A stretch of 64,000 nt of DNA from CAJQPP01 sp963793465 (GCA_963793465.1 CAWCAJ010000006.1:164658-228657), one strand, 5' to 3'; shown: positions 37,721-47,308, numbered from the stretch's first letter. Numbers and translations: made by a program. Notes: generated from the letters alone by a model not told the origin.

Positions 37721-38002
37721 CTTGGGCCGCCATCAAGACAGCCATTCATTCCAGGGTCTCCGGTGGGAATCGAACCCAACGCCTCCGCTTTCACAGAGTC
37801 GCGTGCCCATGACACGACGGACACCAGAACTGAGTCTCCACACGACGACGGGGACAGACCCTCCGTCCGAGTTTCCTTGTGGGACCCGGATTCTTTACCA
37901 TGGGTTCGGCTTCCCTTCAGTTTATAGGGCAGTTGCCCAATGACCAAAATCCGAGGGGCCCAAAAGGAGCCCCCACGATCGCAAAAAACGGGCTTCTTAA
38001 CA
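37721..38002. other. Intergenic region with a tRNA T-arm-like sequence
   Basis: There is no ORF with coding character. On the minus strand at about 37755-37830 the sequence contains GGGTTCGATTCCCA, like a tRNA T-arm, and weak matches to an acceptor and D-arm, but the cloverleaf cannot be completed (see findings). Confidence 0.45.
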
Positions 38003-38040
38003 CAAAAAAAACGAATCGCTGCACCAGACAGCGATTCGTT
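38003..38040 (-). terminator. Strong intrinsic terminator
   Basis: A perfect 12-bp stem (AACGAATCGCTG, loop CACCAGA, CAGCGATTCGTT) at 38010-38040 is followed on the minus strand by a run of T. It lies 51 bp after the stop of the PDZ protein gene and should end its transcript. Confidence 0.9.
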
Positions 38041-38091
38041 CAGCACTTTGTCGACTCTTGGTTCGCCCCATCCTGTGGGCGAATCGAGAAC

Positions 38092-38709
38092 CTATCGATT
38101 GCGGAAGTTGATTTGCGGAATTTGATTGGCCGGTTGAATGCCACCAATGGGGTTGGCCGGTTGAATCACACTGTTGCCCGAGAAATCACACCAGACCGTG
38201 GTCGGCTGGCCGGTCCGCACGTCCCGCACCTGGCAGGCAACGCGTTGATTCTGACTGGCGGCTACGGCGCGATTGAGTGATTGTTGGTCGGTCATCTGGA
38301 ATCCATTCAGCATCAGAATGATGTCGCCCGATTCCAGGCCGGCGCGACAGGCCACGCTGCCGTGATTGACGCTGTGCACCAGAAAACCGTTGTACACCCA
38401 TACCATGCCGCCATTGGGATTGACCTGATTGACCTGATTGAAGGCCGGTTGAATCGAACCGCCTCCGGCAGGCTGAATCGGACTGCCCCCCCCTCCGATT
38501 TGAATGGGTTGCTGCAAACCGATCAGCTGCGACATGATACCCAGGGGCATATAGGGCCCCGGTTGGGGCAGGGGCTGCACCTGGGGTTGCACCTGCACCT
38601 GGATCTGCCCGGATGGTCTTCCCTGTTGTTGAGCGTTCAAGACCGATGTCGCAGCCACCAGGGCGGCACAGGTAAAAATCGCGATCAGTTTCGTATAGGA
38701 AGTCGTCAT
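38092..38709 (-). CDS. Exported PDZ-domain protein
   Basis: The product has 205 residues. A signal peptide (about 1-26, '...VLNAQ') precedes a low-complexity Gln/Pro/Gly-rich linker (about 30-95). A single PDZ-like domain follows: 'GFLVHSVNHGSVACRAGLES', 'GDIILMLNGFQMTDQQSLNR' and 'QRVACQVRDVRTGQPTTV'. The tail is rich in 'QPAN' repeats. There is no protease domain, so it probably serves as a peptide-binding or scaffold protein in the envelope. A strong terminator follows. Confidence 0.8.
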   Translation of the reverse strand: MTTSYTKLIAIFTCAALVAATSVLNAQQQGRPSGQIQVQVQPQVQPLPQPGPYMPLGIMSQLIGLQQPIQIGGGGSPIQPAGGGSIQPAFNQVNQVNPNGGMVWVYNGFLVHSVNHGSVACRAGLESGDIILMLNGFQMTDQQSLNRAVAASQNQRVACQVRDVRTGQPTTVWCDFSGNSVIQPANPIGGIQPANQIPQINFRNR

Positions 38710-39013
38710 TGCAGTCTCCAGGGTTCAATAGGTGCCACTTGTCGGCCGGTCTTTCTGTCCAGTTGCCACCGATGCCGGCGACAGGATGGGATGTGCCGCG
38801 AGCCCGACATGGGGGACCGAGAAACCGGCAAAAAGTCAAAAACGCCGACCTGTATCACCGCCGGGCATGTGGTCGTCGGAACGCAAACGCCCGGAACCGG
38901 TGGTGCGATTCCCCGAGTCGAAGAGAAACCAAGACGCGGGACTGACAGCCATGGGGCACGAATGCCTTGCGAACGCGGCTGCCTTGCGAACGCGGCTGCC
39001 GACCGCACCTGGG
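38710..39013. other. Intergenic region with a 17-bp duplication
   Basis: Nothing coding is seen between the PDZ gene start and the kinase gene stop. GCCTTGCGAACGCGGCT is duplicated in tandem at 38964-38997. Confidence 0.6.
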
Positions 39014-42000
39014 TTATTCCTGGGTCAAGGCCAGAGCTTCATCCACCAGCTGCGACAACTCGGGGCGTCGCATCTGCGTGGGAATCTCCAGCAGGTACGC
39101 CTCCGAGTCCCGGATCTCGTGGGCATGGCTGACTGCCTGTCGGGCTGCCTCCGGTTGGTCCAGATGCCATAAAGCCATGGCTCGCAGAGCGGACTGCGCC
39201 ATCTCTTCCACCGGTTCCAGGTTCTGGCAGGAATCGAGCGCGGCAATTGCTTCCTCGTAATCACCCTGTCGCAGCAACACATGAGCCAGCCCGGTCCAGT
39301 GCGGGTGGGCCTCGCTATCCAACAGTGTGGCCTGTTTGCAGTGTTCCAGAGCCGCAACCAGGTCTCGTTGATCTTCGTCACGCCAGTACGACAGGTGCCA
39401 GGCCAGGTTGGTGTGCGAACTGGCCAGATTCCGCTGCCCCGACACGCTTTCCGGGTGCTTGTCCAGAAAGGCACGACGCTCCTGCTGCCCTTTCAGGAAG
39501 AGGGCTTCGGCGTCTTCGGTTTCGCCAATCGCTTTCAGCATATGCCCCAGCTGATTTCGGCTGATAGACAGAAACATCAGCACATTGGCGTTGTCCGGGA
39601 AATCCACGGCCATGGCTTCCATGTTGGCGTTTCCCAGTCGCAGAGACTCAACGCATTCCTGCAACCGGCCCAGTTGGAATTGCAGGGCGGACAACTCGCC
39701 ATAACCGCGGGTGAGCTGCAACCTGGGCCGCGGATCGCCGGGTTGCAACTCGATCAACTGGTTGAAGGTCTGGCAGGCAGCCGCAAATTCAGCTGCGGAT
39801 TCATCGGGAGAGTCACTGGCCAGGGCCTTGCCCAGGTTGGTGCGGCAAAAGGCCAGTTGATAGATGAAGGCGGTGTTCCGAGGGTCGGATTCGACCAACC
39901 GTTGAAAGAGGTTAATGGCTTCCCGCAGCAATCTCACGATGCGTGCCGGATCGGCATCGGGAACCTGGCTCAGGTTGCCCGCCCAGTTGCGGGCCACCAT
40001 CCCCAGTTCGTATAGCATCGTTTGATCGTTGGGTTCCGCCAGTACCAGTTCCGTCAGCAATTCGTAGGCTTCCTGATGGTACTCGTTGCTCAGGTCCAGA
40101 TTCTCTTGACCTGCCATGCGTGTGGCGATGGTGGCCACCAAATGGCAATTTCGTGCCAGCGAATGCTGGTAATCAACGGCGTTGGGGAAGTCACGCACCA
40201 GGGATCTGCAGAGTTGAACCGATTCCTGCCCAGCGTCCATGGCAGCCTGAAAATTTCCTACGGTTTGCAGGATGCCACAATAGGAAGATAAACCGTTTGC
40301 CAGGTCATCGCGAAACATGGGGAAATTGAAGTCACGCACCAACTCTCTGCGAGTTGAGATGGCCTCGGTAATATAGCCGCGGGCGGCATCAATTTCTCCG
40401 CGATTCAGCAACTGTTGCCCCACGGTCTGCTGCATTCCGGCCAGGCGGTTGCGGAGATCGGGCGAAAAGGGATCCTTTTCGATGGCTGCTTTCAAAATCA
40501 GCACCGCCTTTTCTCGTAGCTCGTCAGAGCGAGGCAGGCGGTTGGTGTGTTCCAGGATGCGGGCCATCGCTTCCAGGGTGCTGGCATGCATTTTGTGAGT
40601 TGCCAGGTCGGGCAGGTTGGGGGGAAGTTCATCAAAATACTGCAGTGCTTTTTCAAACGAGCTTTCGGCATCGCGATTACTGCGGGTCTTCTGCTGAACG
40701 GTTCCCAGTTGGGCATAGGCGTCCGCCTGGACTTGCAACCATCGCAAGTGGGAAAATTGTTCTGCCGCTGTCCCGTCACGGTCAAACTCGTGCAGCTGCA
40801 ACTCGGCAATGACATCCTTCAGCTGCACCTCTGCCTCCGCTGATTGCCCGATTCGGTAGTTCTGCATCGCCTGTGCCGCTCGAGCTTCGGCCCAATCGAT
40901 CACGTTGGGGCCCGCGGGATCCTGTTGCATGGCCCATTCGAATCTCTCAATCGCCTTGGAAAGCGCTTCGCTGGCAGCCTCAATATTTCCCTGAACCAAG
41001 TGAATATCGGCGATATGACGGTGAATCCGTCCGAACTCGACCTGCAGACTGGGGTCATCATTGGAATCCTGCAACAGGTCGTTGTAAAAAGCCAGGGCGT
41101 CATTCAGTAGTTCCGTGCGGACCGGTCCGATAAAGGGTACGTTGGCCAGCGACTCTCCCCCCACACGTTTCAACATCTGGTCCACGGCAGATAGCGATTT
41201 GGCAAAGTAAACCTCTCGGGCTTCGTTTTGCTTCTTGGCCTCGCGATAGTTGCGGTCCGCTTCCCGCCATTTCCAGGTGATGCCAGCGATACCCAGGCTG
41301 GCCAGCAGGACGGCCAGCAGCGTCAATCCCGCCACAGCCGGTCGTCGCTTGGCCCATTTGTGCGTGCGTTCCGCCAGGCTGATACGCCGCGCTTGAATCG
41401 GCTCGCCACTGATAAAACGCGTCAAATCCTCGTGGACTTCTTCGGCCGATGCGTATCGTTTCTCGGGCTCCCGATCGATACACTTCAAGACAATCGTTTC
41501 CAGGTCGCGGGGGATGCGGGGATCCAGACGTCTGGGAGATGTTGGGGATCCTTCGGTCACCTGGGCAATCAACCGCCGATGATCGCTCTCATCGTTGGCC
41601 GGCCGCAACGTCAACATTTCATACAGCGTCAGACCCAGTCCGTAGACGTCGCTGCGTACATCCGATTGGCCCGCCATCTGTTCCGGCGGCATGTAACGCA
41701 ATGTCCCCACCACCTCGCCCGTACGAGTCAGGCGATCGCTTTCAAAGGAACGGGCCAATCCAAAGTCGGTGACCCACACCGAACCCGCCTCATCCAGGAT
41801 CATATTGGACGGCTTGATATCCCGGTGCAGAATTTTCTGACCGTGAGCATAGCTGAGCGCCGAAGCGATCTGCCGACCCACCCGGGCCACATTGATCCAA
41901 TAGTGGCTGCCCGCCGGGTTCCAGCCGGAACCCGAGCCGCTACGAATGGCGGCATCCGGATCGGTATCGTCACGACGCAGGGTGCCGGTATCGCGATCCG

Positions 42001-42625
42001 ATTGAAGCAGCGGTTGCATATCCGCTGCAGCCACCAGCGACTGTGCGGAAGTCGACAGGTCGCTTGAGCTGGACCCGTTTTCATTCATACTGCGGAGCTT
42101 CTGCAACTCGACCAGGACCCGGTCCAGACTCTGACCCTCGATATACTGCATCACGAAATAGGCATACCCCTCGTGTTGCCCAATGCCATAGACCGGAACA
42201 ATGTTGGTGTGGTGCAGGTTGGCGACCACTCGCGCTTCCTGCTCAAAACGCTCGGCCGACCGTTGGTCCAGGAGATTTTGAGCCAACAGCTTCAAGGCCA
42301 CACGTCGCCCCAACGATTCCTGGACCGCCTGGTAAACGACGCCCATCCCGCCGCGACCAATCTCCCGTTCGATCAGGAAATCCCCCAGACGTTCCGGCTG
42401 TTTCAACGGCAACGCATCGGAAAACTGGGGTAACGCAGCGCCCGAATGTTGCTGACGCTCCATCATCGCCAGCATGGGAAACAACTGCCGAATCCTGTCA
42501 GCGACTTGCGGATACTGGTCCGCAAATTGATCGATGGAAGGGTCGCCGCCATTGCGCAACGCCTCCGTGAACTCGTCGGCAACGGCCTCAAAGAGCGCTG
42601 TGGTGTCGGCGTTTTGCGTTTTCAT
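39014..42625 (-). CDS. Serine/threonine protein kinase with membrane helix and TPR-rich C-terminus
   Basis: The product has 1203 residues. Residues 1-75 form an acidic N-terminal region. The Hanks-type kinase domain follows (about 80-420) with glycine loop 'EIGRGGMGVVYQA', 'VALKLL' (ATP Lys), 'HRDIKPSNMILDE' (catalytic Asp), 'TDFGLARS' and 'GTLRYMPPEQM'. An insert of about 65 residues rich in Ser sits between the hinge and the catalytic loop. A membrane helix (about 440-465) is followed by some 730 residues of TPR-like helices. The start is taken at the ATG at 42625; a TTG at 42634 is possible. It lies 21 bp after the ECF sigma gene, so the pair is an operon and probably a signalling unit. 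Confidence 0.93.
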   Translation of the reverse strand: MKTQNADTTALFEAVADEFTEALRNGGDPSIDQFADQYPQVADRIRQLFPMLAMMERQQHSGAALPQFSDALPLKQPERLGDFLIEREIGRGGMGVVYQAVQESLGRRVALKLLAQNLLDQRSAERFEQEARVVANLHHTNIVPVYGIGQHEGYAYFVMQYIEGQSLDRVLVELQKLRSMNENGSSSSDLSTSAQSLVAAADMQPLLQSDRDTGTLRRDDTDPDAAIRSGSGSGWNPAGSHYWINVARVGRQIASALSYAHGQKILHRDIKPSNMILDEAGSVWVTDFGLARSFESDRLTRTGEVVGTLRYMPPEQMAGQSDVRSDVYGLGLTLYEMLTLRPANDESDHRRLIAQVTEGSPTSPRRLDPRIPRDLETIVLKCIDREPEKRYASAEEVHEDLTRFISGEPIQARRISLAERTHKWAKRRPAVAGLTLLAVLLASLGIAGITWKWREADRNYREAKKQNEAREVYFAKSLSAVDQMLKRVGGESLANVPFIGPVRTELLNDALAFYNDLLQDSNDDPSLQVEFGRIHRHIADIHLVQGNIEAASEALSKAIERFEWAMQQDPAGPNVIDWAEARAAQAMQNYRIGQSAEAEVQLKDVIAELQLHEFDRDGTAAEQFSHLRWLQVQADAYAQLGTVQQKTRSNRDAESSFEKALQYFDELPPNLPDLATHKMHASTLEAMARILEHTNRLPRSDELREKAVLILKAAIEKDPFSPDLRNRLAGMQQTVGQQLLNRGEIDAARGYITEAISTRRELVRDFNFPMFRDDLANGLSSYCGILQTVGNFQAAMDAGQESVQLCRSLVRDFPNAVDYQHSLARNCHLVATIATRMAGQENLDLSNEYHQEAYELLTELVLAEPNDQTMLYELGMVARNWAGNLSQVPDADPARIVRLLREAINLFQRLVESDPRNTAFIYQLAFCRTNLGKALASDSPDESAAEFAAACQTFNQLIELQPGDPRPRLQLTRGYGELSALQFQLGRLQECVESLRLGNANMEAMAVDFPDNANVLMFLSISRNQLGHMLKAIGETEDAEALFLKGQQERRAFLDKHPESVSGQRNLASSHTNLAWHLSYWRDEDQRDLVAALEHCKQATLLDSEAHPHWTGLAHVLLRQGDYEEAIAALDSCQNLEPVEEMAQSALRAMALWHLDQPEAARQAVSHAHEIRDSEAYLLEIPTQMRRPELSQLVDEALALTQE

Positions 42626-42646
42626 GGGGTGCAATTGTGAACTTGG

Positions 42647-43288
42647 TTATTCCAGAACTCCCGATTTTGCCATGATGCGTTGCAGCTTTTCCAGCGCTCG
42701 CACATAGCGTTTCTTGATCACGTCATGACTGACTTCCAGGATTTCTGCGGCTTCCGGCCCGCTCAATTGTTCGAAATGCCGCAGCGTCAATACTTCTCGG
42801 TCCAGCGGATCCATCTGTTCCAGAGCCAATTCCAGCAAATGACGCTTTTCGTCCCGGATGGCGGCATTGGATGGACTGGTGAAGTTGCCAACCAGGTAAC
42901 GCGCGATGCTGTAGGAGCTGGCCATGCCGGCAGCCTGTCCCGTCTGCTCCCGTTCCGCCGTGCGGCAGGCGGCGCCCAGATGTTTGCGGTGGGCCTGGAT
43001 CAGTTTTTGATTGGCCAGTCGGCGTAACCAGACGTGCACCGGCAAGTCATCATTCTGCGCGGAGTTTTTGATAACGCGAGCTGCCTCAATCAAAGTGTCC
43101 TGGATCACATCCGAGGCATCCACCCGCCCCCGCAGTCGAGGACTCATGCGAAATTCCACCATCCGCCGTAACTTGTCGCGATGCTCTGCCACCAACTCTT
43201 CCCAACCTTCCGTGTCGTCGTTGCCGGTGGGGTGGGGCAGCCCCGGGGGCGGTGTCTCATTCACTGAATTGTCACGTGACTGGTTCAT
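42647..43288 (-). CDS. ECF-family RNA polymerase sigma factor
   Basis: The product has 213 residues. Region 2 is visible in 'LRRMVEFRMSPRLRGRVDAS' and 'DVIQDTLIEAAR...VHVWLRRLANQKLI', and region 4 in 'LEQMDPLDREVLTLRHFEQL' and 'EAAEILEVSHDVIKKRYVRA'. It belongs to the planctomycete-type ECF group that is encoded beside Ser/Thr kinases in place of an anti-sigma factor. The start ATG at 43288 has a G-rich box upstream; a GTG at 43297 is an alternative. The gene is transcribed first, followed after a short gap by the kinase-TPR gene. Confidence 0.92.
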   Translation of the reverse strand: MNQSRDNSVNETPPPGLPHPTGNDDTEGWEELVAEHRDKLRRMVEFRMSPRLRGRVDASDVIQDTLIEAARVIKNSAQNDDLPVHVWLRRLANQKLIQAHRKHLGAACRTAEREQTGQAAGMASSYSIARYLVGNFTSPSNAAIRDEKRHLLELALEQMDPLDREVLTLRHFEQLSGPEAAEILEVSHDVIKKRYVRALEKLQRIMAKSGVLE

Positions 43289-43775
43289 TTTCGGCACCCC
43301 CAGTTATTGCTGCTTCGCGATACATTATGGCACTCCAGCGACCGCGTGCAAAAAAATGTGCGGGCAGTGCTCCAGTCGATTGTGTTAAAAATCCACAGCC
43401 GCCCCATCCAGCTTTCTGACAAAGGTTGAAACACTGACGAAGGGACCGGATGAGGCGGGCGGATTCTCTCGATCGACGAAGAACCGTCTGGTTTTGTCGA
43501 CCAACCAGCTGGATCCGAGCCGACAACTCGGAATGTGTCGCCAGCCGGCCCTGAGGGACAAAAAAGTCGTAGCCAGGGTGATTTTTCCAGTTTTTTTGAA
43601 CGCTTTGCGGCAGAATCCGCCTCGTCCACCTCCTTTTTCCCGCAAATGCTAGGCACCACGACTCGCATCCCACCCCGGCCCCGGCAACTCCGGGTAGCTG
43701 AATCCGGAAGAATTCAGACCCCAGCAGTGCCGAAATCGCTGGACCATTGACGCCCACAAGGCTTGAAAAGCTGGC
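43289..43775. other. Intergenic region without recognisable gene
   Basis: These 487 bp are upstream of the ECF sigma gene and downstream side of the UxaB-like gene's stop. The open frames here lack coding character and homology that I recognise. The ECF promoter must lie near the right of 43288. Confidence 0.55.
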
Positions 43776-44885
43776 CTAATGACTGGAATTCAAAACCTCC
43801 ATCAACTTTTCCGGCTGGCGGCCGAAAGCGATCTGAAATTCATCCCGAGTCGGCTGGATACGTGTTGTCAGTTTGACAGCATGGCCCTTGGCGATATCGG
43901 CCAAACGATGCTCAAAAAACGGATTTTCAAATCGTTCGAGGACGCTGGTGGCAAATTCCGATTCGTCCCAACCTTGATGACTGAGTGTTGGTAAGATCTC
44001 GTCTCGCAGCAAGCTCTCCAGCCAAATTCGTTCCGCGGGGTCCAGAATGGCCTGCCGCACCGTCTTCAAACCGCGGGGCAATGCATGGGCCACCATGGCC
44101 GTGTGCAGCCCGTTCAAGATCCGAACCTTGCGAATAAATCGGGGCCGCAAATCGTCCACCCAGTCAATCATCTCGTCATCGGGCAAGGGTGCCGGGGGAC
44201 CGCCATCCCGTTGAATGGCCAGCATGCGAAAAGGCTCGGCGACAACGGCCAGGGCGTCCTCCTGCTGCCAGGGGACGGATGCGGGTACTCCGACCACGAT
44301 GCGATCGACCAGGTTATTGAGCCAACGGTTTTCCTGACTCAACCAGCTCAGGAAGTCGAGGTCCTGGGTGGCAGGCCATAGCCGAGCCTGTTCCTGTACC
44401 AATTGGTGCAAACGATCGGCGTTGTATTCCACCAACTCCAGGGGCAGGATCGTCAGTCCCGGCAAGCCCGCCCGATAGCGGTGGTGCAGGATGACCAGCA
44501 GCTTGCCGGGGAACGAGTGCGGGCAAATTCGATCCGACTTACCGGAAGATTGATCCCGCGGGTCCAGTTGCAAACCGGCCTCGGTGGTGTTCGAAACCAC
44601 CAACCGCAATTCCGGGGACAGGCCCACCTGCAGCACGTCCGGCCAATTTCGATTGGCATCGATGCCGCAAGCCAGCGACCGGATCTGTACGAATTCATCG
44701 ACCACTTGCCCCGTCTGTTTGCCGCGGGTCCAGACATGATAGCCGTCGGTTTGGCGGTTGATATGCGCGGCTCCTTGCGAGTCGACCACGGATTGAATCA
44801 CCGTGATGCAACGCGGTTGTGATACGATGCAATCGAAGAAACCGCGTAAAAATCTTCCGGTGCCGAATTGTAGAATCTGGCTCAT
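43776..44885 (-). CDS. Tagaturonate reductase-like / mannitol dehydrogenase family oxidoreductase
   Basis: The product has 369 residues. The N-terminal 'ILQFGTGRFLRGFFDCIVSQ' is the NAD-binding motif typical of the UxaB (altronate oxidoreductase) branch. 'LRLVVSNTTEAGLQLDP', 'LPLELVEYNADRLHQLV' and the catalytic-domain motif 'FIRKVRILNGLHTAMVAHAL' also fit; the Lys of 'RKVRILNG' is the expected catalytic residue. It is shorter than E. coli UxaB (about 480). NAD-dependent interconversion of tagaturonate and altronate is the best guess; another sugar-acid ketose is possible. It is divergent from the aldo/keto reductase-fuconolactonase pair. Confidence 0.8.
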   Translation of the reverse strand: MSQILQFGTGRFLRGFFDCIVSQPRCITVIQSVVDSQGAAHINRQTDGYHVWTRGKQTGQVVDEFVQIRSLACGIDANRNWPDVLQVGLSPELRLVVSNTTEAGLQLDPRDQSSGKSDRICPHSFPGKLLVILHHRYRAGLPGLTILPLELVEYNADRLHQLVQEQARLWPATQDLDFLSWLSQENRWLNNLVDRIVVGVPASVPWQQEDALAVVAEPFRMLAIQRDGGPPAPLPDDEMIDWVDDLRPRFIRKVRILNGLHTAMVAHALPRGLKTVRQAILDPAERIWLESLLRDEILPTLSHQGWDESEFATSVLERFENPFFEHRLADIAKGHAVKLTTRIQPTRDEFQIAFGRQPEKLMEVLNSSH

Positions 44886-45376
44886 GTTGGGACCTTCCGT
44901 GGTATTCTCGGATGAGTGGAGTCCTGTTGGGAATTTGGCTGCAGCATCCTTGGATTCTAACCTATCAGGTGTTTCGGTTTGGCGTCACGTTGTCACTGTC
45001 AAGTCACTCGAGAATATGAGTGTGGCACAAATTGCTTGTCCGAGGCCGTCCTCGAATCATAACCCGCAGCGTCAGCAAGGGACGTTCCGTTGGGTCGTCA
45101 ACCCACCGACTGGTTTGGCGATCAAGCAATGAATGGGGTGGGTCTTGCCTATGCGTCTGTTGAGGGGCCGTGGGAATGGCAATCCAAGGTGGGGGTTCTG
45201 CGGGTGGGAATCCAGGCGTCATCTTGGGCGTCCGTTGACGCTCGTGATACGATCGGAGTACGCTGGCGGGGCCGCAATCGCGTCGACCTCCTCCATGTTG
45301 TTGCGAGATCGTATCGATTCCAGTTGGTGTCGTTTCACTGGCTTTCCACCGTTTCAACTCGGACAGATTCTCAGCC
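44886..45376. other. Intergenic region with a possible dispersed planctomycete repeat motif
   Basis: This 491-bp divergent spacer has no convincing gene. At 45061-45083 the sequence AACCCGCAGCGTCAGCAAGG, continuing GAC, resembles a short motif I associate with intergenic repeats of planctomycete genomes. A small inverted repeat TGGGT...ACCCA follows at about 45090-45104. Confidence 0.4.
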
Positions 45377-46315
45377 ATGCAATATCGAGCTCTTGGCAAA
45401 ACCGGTCTGGAAACCTCAGTGCTTTCCTTTGGCGCCTCCTCTCTGGGCGCGGAGTTTCGGGATATCGATCTCCACGAGGCGATCCGCACGGTCCATGTCG
45501 CCTTGGAAAACGGCATGAACCTGATCGACACCTCACCTTACTACGGACGGGGCCAATCGGAGGTGTTGTTGGGGTACGCTTTGCAGAATGTGCCCCGCGA
45601 TGCCTACCTGCTGTGCAGCAAACTGGGGCGTTACGCGCCCCAGCATTTTGACTTTTCAGCCCGGCGGGTCCTGGAAAGCGTCGATATCAGCCTGCAGCGA
45701 ATGCGTGTCGAACATTTGGATATTATCCTCTGCCACGATATTGAATTCGTGCAGTTGTCACAGATCATCGAGGAGACCTTGCCGGCACTGAGGCGCTTGC
45801 AGCGAACGGGTAAGGTCCGCTTTATCGGGATCAGCGGCTATCCCATGAAAATCTTTCGGGAAGTTGCCCAACAAAGCGAATTGGATGTGGTGCTGTCCTA
45901 CAATCACTACACCTTACAAAACGACATGTTGACCGAGCTGGTACCGTTCCTGAAGGAACGTCACATCGGCATCATGAATGCGGCCCCCTTCAGCGCCCGC
46001 CTGCTGACCAACGCGTCGTTGCCCGTCTGGCATAAGGCGACGCAGCAAGTCCGCCAGGTTTGCCGGCAGGCAGCCGCACACTGTCAGCAGGCTGGCGTCG
46101 ATATTGCCCAGCTGGCCTTGCAGTTTTCCATGAGCCATCCCGACCTGGCGACCTGCATCGCCGGATCGGCCAGTCCCCAACGCGTGCAACAATGGTGCCA
46201 GTGGATGCAGGAACCCATCGACCAGCAGTTGCTGAGTGAGGTATTGCAGATCCTGCAACCGATCCACAACTGGTTCTATCAGGAAGGACGCCCGGAAAAC
46301 AATGACGGTCATTGA
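45377..46315 (+). CDS. Aldo/keto reductase (sugar dehydrogenase-like)
   Basis: The product has 312 residues. 'MQYRALGKTGLETSVLSFGA' opens the barrel. The catalytic tetrad is visible: Asp and Tyr in 'LIDTSPYYGRGQSE', Lys in 'LLCSKLGRY', His in 'DIILCHDIEF'. 'FIGISGYPM' and 'CIAGSASPQRVQQW' are the usual NADP-binding C-terminal blocks. It resembles the branch of L-galactose/L-fucose 1-dehydrogenases. The next gene, overlapping by 14 bp, encodes a fuconolactonase-like hydrolase. The pair would oxidise an aldose to a lactone and then open it; L-fucose is the best candidate substrate. Confidence 0.85.
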   Translation: MQYRALGKTGLETSVLSFGASSLGAEFRDIDLHEAIRTVHVALENGMNLIDTSPYYGRGQSEVLLGYALQNVPRDAYLLCSKLGRYAPQHFDFSARRVLESVDISLQRMRVEHLDIILCHDIEFVQLSQIIEETLPALRRLQRTGKVRFIGISGYPMKIFREVAQQSELDVVLSYNHYTLQNDMLTELVPFLKERHIGIMNAAPFSARLLTNASLPVWHKATQQVRQVCRQAAAHCQQAGVDIAQLALQFSMSHPDLATCIAGSASPQRVQQWCQWMQEPIDQQLLSEVLQILQPIHNWFYQEGRPENNDGH

Positions 46316-47176
46316 TGCACACCAGCATTTCTGGGATCGCTCGTTGAGCGAGTTTGACTACTCGTGGCAGCAGGCCCCCGAGCTGGAGAAGATATGTCGT
46401 AATTTTCTGCCGGACGACTTGCGGCCCCAGTTGGTGCAGGCGGGCGTGGACCGCACGATCCTGGTGCAGACACAACACCAGCTGGCCGAGAACCGCTGGG
46501 CGTTAGAACTGGCCAAGTCGCACGACTTCATTGCCGGGATCGTAGGCTGGGTCGATTTGACCAGCCCGCATTGCCAACGTCAACTGCAGGAGTTCCTGCA
46601 GGACCCGGCCTTTGTGGGGGTGCGACATGTCGTACAGGACGAGCCCGATCAGGATTTCATCATTCGCCCGGACGTGCTGCGTGGGTTGTCGGTATTGGAA
46701 CAACATGAAATGCCCTTCGATCTGTTGTTTTACGACCGGCACCTGCGACATGCCCCGACGGTGGCGGGTCACTGTCCCGACCTGCCCCTGGTCATCGACC
46801 ACCTTTCCAAACCGGCGATCAAGACCGGTGAATTGAAAACCTGGGCGTGCGGAATTGCGCGCGGCGGCGGCCTGCCAGAATGTGTTCTGCAAGTTGTCAG
46901 GGCCTGGTCACCGAGGCTGATTGGGATCGCTGGAGCATCGTCGACTTGCGACCCTACTTTGAAGCGGCCCTGGAATGTTTTGGCCCACGGCGGCTGATGT
47001 TTGGCAGCGATTGGCCGGTTTGCCAACTGGCCGCCAGTTATGACGACGTCCTGACGACCACGCGGCAACTGATCAGCGAACTCAGTCCGCACGAGCAATC
47101 ACAAATCATGGGTGGCACCGCAAGCCGCTTCTACCGACTGGCTGCGACCAGCGAGGCCCAGTCCAAAACTCCGTAG
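46302..47176 (+). pseudogene. L-fuconolactonase-like amidohydrolase, interrupted by two single-base insertions
   Basis: The start 'MTVIDAHQHFWDRSLSEFDY' at 46302 and the later 'PLVIDHLSKPAIKTGELKTW' are in one frame. The motif '...AACQNVFCKLSG' is in a second frame, and 'LVTEADWDRWSIVDLRPYF' to 'RLMFGSDWPVCQLAASY' in a third. Removing one G near 46863 and one G of the GGG at 46900-46902 gives a continuous 290-residue amidohydrolase-2 protein with intact metal-binding His (HQHF), His (IDHLSKP) and Asp (GSDWP). Fuconolactonases of this fold are about 280 residues. The 5' end overlaps the aldo/keto reductase gene. Either recent decay or consensus errors. Confidence 0.85.
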
Positions 47177-47308
47177 CTGAATTCGCCAGAATTCAGACCT
47201 TCCAGCCGTAGAAAAATTTGCAAGAACCCAGATCCTCCAGCTGGCCAAACCCGGGCCAATCCCATCCGTCCGAATCCTGCAACGGGCGGCCACGTTTCCC
47301 CAACATCC

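Noticed and set aside
43272..43757. Minus-strand frame upstream of the ECF sigma gene
   Set aside because: No homology pattern, overlaps the sigma gene start, and neighbouring frames are equally open; treated as non-coding.
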